DNA from: Castellaniella sp.
GTDB taxonomy: Bacteria > Pseudomonadota > Gammaproteobacteria > Burkholderiales > Burkholderiaceae_B
Direction: 5' to 3'
NCBI RefSeq assembly: GCF_004321985.1
Contig: NZ_SCQN01000046.1
Location: 1 to 64,000, forward strand
DNA: 64,000 bases
Shown here: positions 19,418 to 27,951 of the stretch, in pieces
How the letters are laid out: each line of letters opens with the position of its first letter
Position numbering within the stretch: position 1 is the first letter of the stretch
Position numbers and translations under genes: made by a program
The notes under the pieces: generated by a model
Told to the model about the DNA's origin: nothing
The model's input: only the letters and a program-made list of their open reading frames with translations
Databases searched by the model: none

Positions 19418-20068
19418 TCACTGGCGTCCATTCTGGATGGCGCCACGTTCAATGTGAAATACAGTGTCGAGCAACTCCGCCGAGTGCCTCAGGTCGGATT
19501 CGGCGATGATGATCGACAGGCCGCCGCTCTTCAGATTGGCAATGACCTCTGCGATGCGGCGGGCCAGCGCCGGCGCTACGCCCTCGAAGGGTTCGTCGAG
19601 CAGCAGAAGCCTGGAACCGCACATCAGCGCTCGGCCGATCGCAACCAGTTTTTGTTGCCCGCCCGAGAGCTGCTGGGCCTTGCGTGGCGCGAATTCCCGG
19701 ACCTCTGGAATCATCCGGCAGACTTCATCCCAACGGTCCTGGGTATCCGTGCGCTTCATGGCCCAGGAAGGAACGCAAATGTTCTCTCGCACCGACAGTT
19801 CTGGAACCAGGCGCCGGTCCTCTGGCATGTAGCCTATCCCCATGCGTGCCCGGGACCAGGCTGGCGCAGTGGTGAGCGCCTGGCCGTCGAAGATGATCTG
19901 GCCGCGCCGCGCCGGTAGCAGCCCCATGATGCTGCGCATCAGTGTGGTTTTGCCCGCGCCGTTGCGGCCGATCAGGCCCGCCATCTCCTGTGGGGCGAGA
20001 TTCAAGGCAATCTGGCGCAGGATGCCGACAGGTCCGATGGACACGTCGAGATCGCGAATTTCAAGCAT
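19418..20068 (-). CDS. LivF-type ABC transporter ATP-binding protein
   Basis: ATPase of the second importer, 216 aa, a little short for LivF (usually about 235). Walker A GRNGAGKT, signature LSGGQQK and Walker B LLLLDEPFEGVAP are intact. The switch segment is IAESDLRH rather than the common VEQN. It follows the LivG-type gene after 9 bp and precedes the alcohol dehydrogenase gene by 23 bp. Confidence 0.9.
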   Translation of the reverse strand: MLEIRDLDVSIGPVGILRQIALNLAPQEMAGLIGRNGAGKTTLMRSIMGLLPARRGQIIFDGQALTTAPAWSRARMGIGYMPEDRRLVPELSVRENICVPSWAMKRTDTQDRWDEVCRMIPEVREFAPRKAQQLSGGQQKLVAIGRALMCGSRLLLLDEPFEGVAPALARRIAEVIANLKSGGLSIIIAESDLRHSAELLDTVFHIERGAIQNGRQ

Positions 20069-20077
20069 CGGTGGGCC

Positions 20078-20884
20078 TCATTCCTGTTGGCGCGTGGCCG
20101 CGTTTGCTGCGGGATCCGTGGGGCTGCCGATGACGTGCGTCAAGACTTCCGCATCGGTGAGTACCTCGTTGGCTGCGCCGTCGGCCAGAACCCGTCCTGA
20201 ATAGAACGCCAGCACGCGTTCAGAATAGCGCTGGACGATGTCCATGTCGTGCTCCACGAACAGCACGGTGACATCCTGGGAGCGCACGACTTCCATCACG
20301 CGGTCCATGATGTCGAATTTCTCTTCTGCGCTGACTCCGCTGGTCGGTTCATCGAGGAACAGGACCTTGGGGCTCGCTACCATGGCCATGGCGATGTCCA
20401 GCAGTTTGCGCAAGCCTTCAGGCAGGGTGCTGGCCGTCGTGTTGCGGTGCGACGTGAGCCCGAATTGCTCGAGCACCTGGTCGGCAGCCTCCCATAGCCC
20501 GCCGTTGAACCCTGGCACGTTCCGGGGCGTGGGTGCCAGCATCGAACGGCGGCTGTTACGCAGGACGACGCCCAGCCCTATTCCCAAGTTTTCGCGAACC
20601 GTCAGGCTATCGAACAATTGCGGGATCTGGAACGAGCGGCAGATGCCGATCCGCGTGACGTCGCGGGGACTCAGCGACGTGATGTCGCGCCCATCGTAGA
20701 GGATGCGGCCAGAATCGGGCTTGAGATAGCCTGTGATCATGTTGATGAACGTGGTCTTGCCCGCCCCGTTGGTCCCGATCAGGCCTACCATCGTGTGGGG
20801 GGCGATGCTGACCGTGATGTCATCGGCTGCTGTGACGGCGCCGAATTGTTTGCGCAGACCGGCTGCTTCGATAATGGCCGTCAT
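20078..20884 (-). CDS. LivG-type ABC transporter ATP-binding protein
   Basis: ATPase of the second importer, about 268 aa. Walker A GTNGAGKT, Walker B VLFLDEPTSGVS and H-loop VEHDMD are clear. The signature region reads LPEGLRK, without the usual SGG. I start at the ATG whose codon overlaps the upstream permease stop (ATGA at 20881-20884); an upstream in-frame extension would overlap the permease further and looks unnatural. Confidence 0.91.
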   Translation of the reverse strand: MTAIIEAAGLRKQFGAVTAADDITVSIAPHTMVGLIGTNGAGKTTFINMITGYLKPDSGRILYDGRDITSLSPRDVTRIGICRSFQIPQLFDSLTVRENLGIGLGVVLRNSRRSMLAPTPRNVPGFNGGLWEAADQVLEQFGLTSHRNTTASTLPEGLRKLLDIAMAMVASPKVLFLDEPTSGVSAEEKFDIMDRVMEVVRSQDVTVLFVEHDMDIVQRYSERVLAFYSGRVLADGAANEVLTDAEVLTHVIGSPTDPAANAATRQQE

Positions 20885-21828
20885 TTGAGCGCCTTCGCTT
20901 GCCGGTGTTGGAACAGAGACCATAGGCCGCCCGGCAGGAACACGATGATGGCCAGCATGACGGCCCCCAGCATGAGCTGCCAGATTTCCGGGGTGTACTG
21001 TGTGGCCAGGCTGCGTACCGCTTCGAACAGGATGGCGCCGAGGAAGGGGGCGATCACGCTGCCCGTACCGGCCAGGATCGCGACGAACAGGAACTCGCCC
21101 GACGTTGCCCAGTAGGACATTTCGGGGTCCACGTGGCCCACGACGACGGCTGCGATCGCGCCGCCGGCGCCGGCCAGAGCGGCGGCGATGAGGTACTTGA
21201 CGTAGACCGTCCAGTACACATCCGCACCCATGTATTCGACCCGGATTTCATTGTCGCGGATGGCCGTGGACAGGCGCCCCAGTGGCGTGTGAAAGTAGCG
21301 GTACATGCCGCAGGCCGCGAGGAATGCCAGCGCGCAGACCAGGATCAGCAGGCCGAGCTGGCCGTGGCTGTCGGCCAGCGTGTGGCCCAGCAGCACAGCG
21401 GGTTTGACGTTGACCCCGTCGGTGCTGCCCAGCGTCGTCGTCTTGACCAGCACACCATATAGCACCATCGAGAAAGCCAGGCTCAGCATGGCAAAGAAGA
21501 TGTTTCGGTAGCGTGCCATGAGCAAGCCCAGGACGGCGGCGACGACGACGGCAACCACGATGCCCAGGATGATCTGCAACAGGATGTCGTCGATGCCCAG
21601 GAATTCGCTCAGTACGCCCGCCGTATAGGCGCCCAGGCAGTAGAACAGGGCCTGGCCGAACGAGACGAGTCCGGTACGCAGCAGTAGCAGCAGACCAAGG
21701 ACGACCAGCCCTTTGGCCAGCGCCAGCGTGAGCAGGAACTGCCAGCTGCCGAAGGCGGCGCCGAACAGGACGACGGCGACTGCGAGCACGGCAAAGAGGC
21801 CGTAGTTTTTATTGGAGGAGGACATCAT
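20881..21828 (-). CDS. LivM-type ABC permease
   Basis: Inner-membrane permease of 315 aa with about 8-10 membrane segments, e.g. near residues 12-30 and 35-52. The family motif is TGLVSFGQALFYCLGAYTAG and it ends VFLPGGLWSLF. It overlaps the LivH gene upstream and the LivG gene downstream by 4 nt each, so the three are translationally coupled. Confidence 0.92.
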   Translation of the reverse strand: MMSSSNKNYGLFAVLAVAVVLFGAAFGSWQFLLTLALAKGLVVLGLLLLLRTGLVSFGQALFYCLGAYTAGVLSEFLGIDDILLQIILGIVVAVVVAAVLGLLMARYRNIFFAMLSLAFSMVLYGVLVKTTTLGSTDGVNVKPAVLLGHTLADSHGQLGLLILVCALAFLAACGMYRYFHTPLGRLSTAIRDNEIRVEYMGADVYWTVYVKYLIAAALAGAGGAIAAVVVGHVDPEMSYWATSGEFLFVAILAGTGSVIAPFLGAILFEAVRSLATQYTPEIWQLMLGAVMLAIIVFLPGGLWSLFQHRQAKALK

Positions 21829-22721
21829 ATCTTGCGTACCTCAGCACCTGCGAAAAGGCCTTTGGGCCGGAAGATGAGGACGACGGCCATCACGAGGTAG
21901 ACGCTGAAGAGCTCGGCCTCTGGAAGGTAATGCACGGCTGCGGCGCGGGTGATTCCGACGATCACGGCCCCCAGGGCGGCACCGGGCAGGCTGCCCAACC
22001 CCCCGATGACGACCACCGCAAAGGCCAGCACGATGACCTCCACGCCCATGCCGGGGACGACCGAAATCATGGGGGCCGTGATGGCGCCGCCGATCGCCGC
22101 CAGGATCGTCCCGGCCGTAAAGGTCGTCAGGTAAAAGCGCCCCACGTTGATTCCCATGGCGACGCTGACTTCGCGGTCGTGTATCACGACACGCAACAGC
22201 TTGCCGGAACGCGTGCGTTTGAGCATCCAGCTCATGGCACCGCCGATGATGAGGGCGACCGCGATGAGCAGGAGATCGTAGGTGGGGTAGATGAGATTGC
22301 CGAATTCGAGCGTACCCAGCAGGCTGTAGGGTTCGGCGAAGAAGTAGGGATCCACGCCCCAGGCCAGCTTGATGAGGTCTTCCAGAATGAGCAGCAACGC
22401 ATAGGTGGCCAGAAGCAGGGTCACTTCGTCGCGGCCATACATGAAGCGCAACAGGCCGCGTTCAATGACGACGCCTGCGGCGAGTCCCGCGATGACGGCT
22501 GCCACGATGAGAACGGCGTAGCTGCCGTACGGCGAATAACCGTGCGCGAGCCAGGCACCCCCAAGAGAAGCGGCAGCGTAGGCGCCCAGCGCATAAAGAC
22601 TGCCATGGGCCATGTTCAGGATCTTCATGACGCCGTAGATCAGCGTCAGGCCAGCAGCAATCAAGAAGAGCCAGGAAGCGTAGATGATCCCGTCCGCCAG
22701 TACAGCAGGAATCTGATTCAT
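21825..22721 (-). CDS. LivH-type ABC permease
   Basis: Inner-membrane permease of 298 aa. It has the LivH signature MKILNMAHGSLYALGAY and an end of RPKGLFAG typical for the family. It lies 57 bp after the substrate-binding protein gene and overlaps the LivM gene by 4 nt. Confidence 0.92.
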   Translation of the reverse strand: MNQIPAVLADGIIYASWLFLIAAGLTLIYGVMKILNMAHGSLYALGAYAAASLGGAWLAHGYSPYGSYAVLIVAAVIAGLAAGVVIERGLLRFMYGRDEVTLLLATYALLLILEDLIKLAWGVDPYFFAEPYSLLGTLEFGNLIYPTYDLLLIAVALIIGGAMSWMLKRTRSGKLLRVVIHDREVSVAMGINVGRFYLTTFTAGTILAAIGGAITAPMISVVPGMGVEVIVLAFAVVVIGGLGSLPGAALGAVIVGITRAAAVHYLPEAELFSVYLVMAVVLIFRPKGLFAGAEVRKI

Positions 22722-22778
22722 AACAAAACCCCGGTGGCGGGCAACAAGCCGAGAGCCTGTTGCCCGAGCACTGATTCC

Positions 22779-24077
22779 TTATTTTTTGAAGCCGTTATTG
22801 ATCCATTCCGTACTCTTGACGCCATCGGGCGGCGTCACCTTGTCGGCCGGGAAGCGCACGATGTCGACCACCTTGAGCTTGCCGTTTTCGTGCTTGACGG
22901 TACCCACTGCTGTCCCTTGGACGGCCTGGTGTCCCTTGCCCAGGCCCAGCGTCACTTCACCGCCGGGGCCGGTCCAGGTCAGGTGCTCGAAGGCGGCAAT
23001 GATCTGATCCTGGGTGGGCGTCTTGCCGTTGTTGGCGGCCATGGCCTTTTCATAGGCGGTTTTCACGCCCAGGATGGCCTGCGTGATCTTGTAGGCCGGA
23101 TAGCTCGGCGGGATCGAATAGCGGTCTTCGAACGCCTTGCGGAACCAGGTGTTCATCTCGGATTCCGGGGCCAGCATGTCGAAGGGGCCACGAGCACCGA
23201 TGATGGTGCCGTCCGGGATCTGTGACCCCAGCTTTTGCACGGCGGTTTCACCGGCCGTGAGGATGACCTTGCTCTTCTTGAACAGGCCGCGAGCGGATCC
23301 CTGCAGAATCAGCGCGTCGGTGTCGCCGCCCCAGAAGCTGGACATCACCACGTTGGCCTGGCTCGACAGCAGGGCGGAGATTTCAGCGCCGTACTGGCCG
23401 GCGCCCAGCTTCGGAAACTGGGTCGTGGCAATCTTGGCTTTCGGATACAGCTGGGCCATCGAGGCCTTGAAATCCGCCCAGTTGTCCTGTCCGTATGCGT
23501 AGTTCTGGTTGATGCCGGCGTAGCTGTTGACCTTGATGCCGCGCGCCTTCAGGTACAAGGCTGCGCTGACGTTATCCATGGTCCCCATGGCGCCGGTGCG
23601 GAAGACGTAGTGATAGGAGTTGTCTTCGAAGATGCGCGGGGTGCCGCAGTCGAACAGTACCGTGAGCTTCTTCAGTTCTTCCGCCACGGGCGCGACCGCG
23701 AGGCAGTCGCCGCTGGAAATGTAGCCGACCACCATGTCCACGCCTTGCTGGTTGACCAGATTGCGGTATTCGGTGACCGCCTTGGTCGAACCGCCCGCCT
23801 CGTCGATGATCTTGAGTTCGATGGGCGTGCCACCGAAGCCCTTGGTACCGTAGGGCGCTGGGGTGGTGCCGGCGTTGATCTGGTCGGCAATCAGCTCTGC
23901 GCCGTTGCGGGCCGGAATGCCGAATGTGCCGGCGGCGGAACCGGACAGGAATGTCACGACGCCGATCTTGATGGGTTTTTCCGCTGCGGCCGCGTTACCT
24001 GCCACACCTGCCGATAGTGCGCCGATGGCGGCGCATAGCGCTGTTCTGCGCGCCAACCTGTTTAAGCCGAGTTTCAT
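22779..24077 (-). CDS. Branched-chain-type ABC importer, periplasmic substrate-binding protein
   Basis: Periplasmic binding protein of 432 aa, first gene of the second importer operon. A signal peptide with an RR pair, hydrophobic core and AAAA end covers about residues 1-32. The mature chain starts near KPIKIGVVTFLSG. I chose the ATG at 24077, preceded by AAGGAGA; the frame extends upstream only into the promoter. The ligand is unknown; the linked alcohol and aldehyde dehydrogenases suggest a hydroxylated or alcohol compound. Confidence 0.9.
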   Translation of the reverse strand: MKLGLNRLARRTALCAAIGALSAGVAGNAAAAEKPIKIGVVTFLSGSAAGTFGIPARNGAELIADQINAGTTPAPYGTKGFGGTPIELKIIDEAGGSTKAVTEYRNLVNQQGVDMVVGYISSGDCLAVAPVAEELKKLTVLFDCGTPRIFEDNSYHYVFRTGAMGTMDNVSAALYLKARGIKVNSYAGINQNYAYGQDNWADFKASMAQLYPKAKIATTQFPKLGAGQYGAEISALLSSQANVVMSSFWGGDTDALILQGSARGLFKKSKVILTAGETAVQKLGSQIPDGTIIGARGPFDMLAPESEMNTWFRKAFEDRYSIPPSYPAYKITQAILGVKTAYEKAMAANNGKTPTQDQIIAAFEHLTWTGPGGEVTLGLGKGHQAVQGTAVGTVKHENGKLKVVDIVRFPADKVTPPDGVKSTEWINNGFKK

Positions 24078-24424
24078 GTATCTCTCCTTTTCGCTTCCTT
24101 GACCTGGCCGGATGTCCGCCCCGGCTCGTACGGGGTCGGTCCGGGCTGCTGTCCCGCGCTGGCTGATGTCCAGCACCCGGGATCCCCTGATTTGTGGAAT
24201 CCCCTGGATGAGCGGGGTGTCCTGGCGCTTCGGCGAAGGGTGTGGACGATTGCGATTTTGCTCAATCGTTCAGTATAATGAACGCCGTTGCGTATAATGA
24301 ACGGCGTACATCTTATGAAATGTATTTGAGAGGGTCAATCTAATACATCAGAGGGTTATCCCTAATATGTACGATAGCGGCATGTCTCTTCCAGCCGCCA
24401 TGACTGTCCGACAAGAGGGCTCTT
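24078..24424. other. 347-bp divergent intergenic region between importer operon and IclR gene
   Basis: No protein gene is seen here. The left half (24078-24240) is GC-rich with no recognised element. The right half is AT-richer and holds the repeated elements annotated separately at 24267-24306. It must contain the promoters of both the importer operon and the IclR gene. TATAAT occurs twice on the plus strand (24274-24279 and 24293-24298), inside the repeats, and could serve as -10 boxes for the regulator gene. Confidence 0.6.
24267..24306. promoter_or_regulatory. Three-half-site repeat, candidate IclR-family operator
   Basis: CGTTCA-gtataa-TGAACG is an 18-bp inverted repeat (24267-24284). 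A third copy follows as a direct repeat: GTATAATGAACG occurs at 24273-24284 and again at 24292-24303, 19 bp apart. A further dyad, CGCCGTT (24283-24289) with AACGGCG (24300-24306), overlaps these. One palindrome plus one direct half-site is the layout described for PcaU/PobR, IclR-family regulators of aromatic catabolism. The adjacent divergent gene encodes an IclR protein, which supports this reading. Confidence 0.6.
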
Positions 24425-25243
24425 TTGACAACAGACAAGCTTCCCGCGCCGGCTGTAGCCAGAGCTACGGCCATCCTTGATCTCATTGCACGGTCGGGTT
24501 CGCCTCAGTCGCTGGCGGATTTGACGCGGGCGCTTCAGCTCCCCAAGAGCAGCATCCACGGGCTGTGCGCGACGCTGGAGCGCCTGAATCTGCTGACGCG
24601 GCTCGAAAGCGGACAGATGACGTTGGGGCCTCATGTGGTGATGTGGTCGAATGCGTTTCTGGCCCGCATCAACATCACGCAGGAGTTTTTTGCCTCGTGG
24701 GATGAAATGCGGGTCTTGCCGGAGGAGACCATCACCCTGTCGGTGCGCGATGGACAGGAGGTCGTCTACATCGCCTGCCGCAATGGGACCCGGCCGCTGG
24801 GCTATACGTTCAAGACCGGCATGCGGATTCCGGCCGTCTACACGGCGACGGGGCTCGCCATGCTCAGCACGCTCCCCGATCAAAGCGTGAGCAGGATTTT
24901 CTCTGGACCAGATACAAAGTGGCCCGAGCCGTTCACGCTGAAGGGGCTGCGCGATCTCGAGTCGCTCATGTCGGAATTGAACGCCGTCCGTCATCGCGGC
25001 TATTCGATCGATCGAGAAGGGGTGCGGGAGGGGATGTATTGCTTTGGAGCCCCGGTATTCGACTCCCATAACCCAGAGGCGGTCGCGGGGGTCGCGGTGA
25101 GCATCCTGGCCAACGAAGCAGGTGAGGCTCTGGAGCGGCGTGCGGGCCTGGCCATGCGCAAACTCGCGGACCGCCTGTCGGAACGTCTGGGCGGGCTCAC
25201 GGCCAGCCGCGTAGCCTGGCACCATAAATCAGATATCGGGTAA
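24425..25243 (+). CDS. IclR-family transcriptional regulator
   Basis: Regulator of 272 aa. The N-terminal winged helix (about residues 8-65) contains SPQSLADLTRALQLPKSSIHGLC; the C-terminal IclR effector domain (about 80-250) includes GMRIPAVYTATGLAML and RGYSIDREGVREGMYC. The start is a TTG, with GAGGG 5 nt upstream; I found no in-frame ATG nearby. It is divergent from the second importer and dehydrogenase operon, its probable target, and converges on a LysR gene 26 bp downstream. Confidence 0.88.
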   Translation: MTTDKLPAPAVARATAILDLIARSGSPQSLADLTRALQLPKSSIHGLCATLERLNLLTRLESGQMTLGPHVVMWSNAFLARINITQEFFASWDEMRVLPEETITLSVRDGQEVVYIACRNGTRPLGYTFKTGMRIPAVYTATGLAMLSTLPDQSVSRIFSGPDTKWPEPFTLKGLRDLESLMSELNAVRHRGYSIDREGVREGMYCFGAPVFDSHNPEAVAGVAVSILANEAGEALERRAGLAMRKLADRLSERLGGLTASRVAWHHKSDIG

Positions 25244-25269
25244 TGCGGGTCGCGGGCAAGTCTCGGCGC

Positions 25270-26238
25270 CTAGGGCCGGATATTGTCCGGCTCCAGCGGC
25301 GTGCTGGCTGACAGGCTGGCCTGCAGCATGGCGGCGACCTTGGCGATGCAGTGGCGCAGCCATATGACCTCCGGCGAGCTGTGGCAACGCCGGTGCCACA
25401 GCAGGTAGAAGCGCATGGGTGGAAACGGGAACGGCGAGGGCAGGATTGTGATAGGCAGATAGCGCGCATAGTGCTGCGCGAACTGCCGGCCAGTGGTGAA
25501 GATCAGATCCGTGCGTAGCAGCATGCCGGCCACCTGACCAAAGTACGGGATGGTCATCTGGATGTTGCGCCGCAGGCCCTGTGATGCCAGATACCCGTCG
25601 ATGAAGCTCTGACGTTCCGAGACGTAGGGGAAGGGTGCAAGATGCGGCAGGTCCAGATACTGCTTCAGCGTCAGCGCGCGGCTGGCCACCGGGTTCTGGG
25701 TGCCCACCATGCAGACGACCTCGTCGTCGAACAGCCGCGCCATGTGCATCTGCAGCGGCGGCTCCAGCCAGTTGCCGATCACCACGTCCAGGCCGCCGTT
25801 TTCCAGGCCGCCGACGTAGTCGTAATCGGAGTTGATCGGGTGTACGATGAATTTGGCATGCGGCGCTTCGCGCCGCAGGATCTCGGCGATGTTCGGCAGG
25901 AACATGGCGTCCAGATAATCCGGCGCCCCCAGATGGAATTCCCGTGTCGATGTTGCTGGCTCGAAGGCGCCGGGCGGCTGGGTGATGCGTTCGATGGCGC
26001 TCAGCGCATCGCTGGCATGGGACAGCAGTTCCGTGCCGCGTTCGGTCGGCACCATGCCTGTCTTGCTGCGCACCAGGATGGGGTCGCCGGTGATTTCGCG
26101 CAGGCGGCGCAACGAATTGCTCAGGGCCGGTTGGGACAGCCCCAGCTTGATGGCCGCGCGCGAGACGCTCTGCTCGGTCAGCAGGATCTGCAGGATGCGC
26201 AGAAGATGGGTGTCCATGGGTTCTCGGGCTCTTTGCAT
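25270..26238 (-). CDS. LysR-family regulator (NodD-like branch), probable xdh regulator
   Basis: 322-aa regulator divergent from xdhA. Helix-turn-helix at about residues 10-70 (SVSRAAIKLGLSQPALSNSLRRLR); effector domain with FHLGAPDYLDAMF and DVVIGNWLEPPLQMH. It is paralogous to the LysR protein at 15.8 kb. The start could also be the ATG seven codons later (26217). By position it probably controls the xanthine dehydrogenase operon, with a purine or urate as possible effector. Confidence 0.87.
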   Translation of the reverse strand: MQRAREPMDTHLLRILQILLTEQSVSRAAIKLGLSQPALSNSLRRLREITGDPILVRSKTGMVPTERGTELLSHASDALSAIERITQPPGAFEPATSTREFHLGAPDYLDAMFLPNIAEILRREAPHAKFIVHPINSDYDYVGGLENGGLDVVIGNWLEPPLQMHMARLFDDEVVCMVGTQNPVASRALTLKQYLDLPHLAPFPYVSERQSFIDGYLASQGLRRNIQMTIPYFGQVAGMLLRTDLIFTTGRQFAQHYARYLPITILPSPFPFPPMRFYLLWHRRCHSSPEVIWLRHCIAKVAAMLQASLSASTPLEPDNIRP

Positions 26239-26253
26239 TCGACCTATTATTCC

Positions 26254-26270
26254 CGGCTCGTCTCGAGCCG
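26254..26270. promoter_or_regulatory. Perfect GC-rich inverted repeat just upstream of the LysR gene
   Basis: CGGCTCG-TCT-CGAGCCG has 7-bp arms and a 3-nt spacer, 15 bp upstream of the LysR start and within the 218-bp LysR/xdhA divergent region. It may be an autoregulatory operator or a 5' leader hairpin. The rest of that region shows a TTGACA-like hexamer at 26402-26407 without a convincing -10. Confidence 0.35.
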
Positions 26271-26456
26271 TCCATGGGCGATAGTGCGCAGGCGCAGGGT
26301 TCGCGGCGCGGGTGGCGGGCGCGCGTGCCGTGGGTCCGGCCCCTTTCCATGATAGCCACCATCATTTCCGATGAATGCCGGCCGTGGTGCACGGTGCTAT
26401 CTTGACAGCATAAGGTCGGCGCGCCTCGCGCCCACGCGAGCATGAAAGGTATCGAT

Positions 26457-27941
26457 ATGGAGACAAGCACCATCCGGTTTCATTATCGTGGCGAAATCCA
26501 CGAGGTCTCGGACCAGCCGACTACGCGCACGGTGCTGCAATATCTGCGTGAAGATCTGGGCTGCGTCGGCACCAAGGAAGGGTGCGCAGAGGGTGATTGT
26601 GGTGCCTGTACGGTGATGGTGGCCGAACCTGATGGCCAGGGCGGCGTGACGATGCACGCAGTCAACAGCTGCATCCAGTTTCTGCCCACGCTGGACGGCA
26701 AGGCGCTGTACACAGTCGAGGACCTGCGCCAGCCGGATGGCGAGCTGCACCCGGTGCAGCAGGCCATGGTCGACTGCCACGGCTCGCAGTGCGGGTTCTG
26801 TACGCCGGGCTTCGTCATGTCCCTGTGGGGCATGTATCTGGCGCACGATCCCCAGGACGGCGCCCCTGCGCGTGTGCAGGTGGATGATTGCCTGTCGGGC
26901 AACCTGTGCCGCTGTACGGGCTACCAGCCCATCGTGCGGGCGGCGTCCGAGATGTATGCCTATCCGCACGTCGCGTTCGACCGCGAGGCGCTGGCCGGGG
27001 TGCTGGCTGCGCTGCAGCGTGATGGTGTCTTCGAATACACCCATGATGGCCATACTTTCCATGCACCGCGCACGCTCGGCCAGCTTGCGAAGCTGCGCAT
27101 GGATTACCCGGACGCCCGCATCCTGGCCGGTAGCACGGACGTCGGGCTGTGGGTCACCAAGCAGTATCGCGACTTGCCCCATCTGATTTACATCGGCCAG
27201 GTCCTCGAGCTGCGCGATATCCACGAGGAAGGGGACGAACTGTACATCGGCGCGGGCGCCTCGCTGAACGAAGCTTACGACGCGCTCATCCGGTTCGTGC
27301 CGGATCTGGCCGAGCTGCGCCAGCGATTTGCCTCCATGCCGATCCGCAATGCGGGCACGATGGGCGGCAATGTGGCCAATGGCTCACCCATCGGTGATTC
27401 CATGCCGGCCCTGATCGCGTTGGGCGCCCGCATCGTGCTGCGCCAGGGCGAGCGGGTACGCGAGATGCCGCTGGAAGACTTCTATCTGGCCTACCAGAAG
27501 AATGCGGCGGAACCGGGCGAATTCGTCCAGGGATTGCGGGTGCCGGTGAGGGTCGAGGGGCGGCAGTTCCGCGCGTACAAGCTTTCCAAGCGCTTCGATC
27601 AGGACATTTCGGCAGTCTGCGCGGCTTTTGCGCTGGTGCTGGACGCGGATGGCCGCGTGCAGTCTTTCCGGACCGGCTTTGGCGGCGTTGCCGCAACGCC
27701 CAGCCGGGCACCTGCGGTCGAGGCTGCATTGCAGGGCCAACTCTGGGACGAATCCCATGTTCGCGCGGCCATGGATGCCGTTGCCCTGGACTTCAAGCCC
27801 TTGTCCGACATGCGGGCGAGCAGCAACTACCGGCTGCTGGCTTCCCGCAATCTGCTGTATCGCTTCTATCTGGAAACCGCCCCTGGGGCGCCGCTGGCGA
27901 CGCGTCAGGTCAATGTAGCCGTGTTGGCTGATATCGCCTGA
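26457..27941 (+). CDS. xdhA: Xanthine dehydrogenase small subunit (2Fe-2S and FAD)
   Basis: Electron-transfer subunit of xanthine dehydrogenase, 494 aa. The plant-type 2Fe-2S ligands lie in GCAEGDCGACTV, the second cluster ligands in CGFCTPGF and CLSGNLCRCTGY, and the FAD domain follows (ILAGSTDVGLW; MPIRNAGTMGGNVANGSPIGD). I chose the ATG at 26457: AAAGG lies 8 nt ahead, inside a five-codon extension from an earlier ATG. It forms the enzyme with XdhB, oxidising hypoxanthine and xanthine to urate in the cytoplasm. Confidence 0.95.
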   Translation: METSTIRFHYRGEIHEVSDQPTTRTVLQYLREDLGCVGTKEGCAEGDCGACTVMVAEPDGQGGVTMHAVNSCIQFLPTLDGKALYTVEDLRQPDGELHPVQQAMVDCHGSQCGFCTPGFVMSLWGMYLAHDPQDGAPARVQVDDCLSGNLCRCTGYQPIVRAASEMYAYPHVAFDREALAGVLAALQRDGVFEYTHDGHTFHAPRTLGQLAKLRMDYPDARILAGSTDVGLWVTKQYRDLPHLIYIGQVLELRDIHEEGDELYIGAGASLNEAYDALIRFVPDLAELRQRFASMPIRNAGTMGGNVANGSPIGDSMPALIALGARIVLRQGERVREMPLEDFYLAYQKNAAEPGEFVQGLRVPVRVEGRQFRAYKLSKRFDQDISAVCAAFALVLDADGRVQSFRTGFGGVAATPSRAPAVEAALQGQLWDESHVRAAMDAVALDFKPLSDMRASSNYRLLASRNLLYRFYLETAPGAPLATRQVNVAVLADIA

Positions 27942-27951
27942 GGAGGCCACC

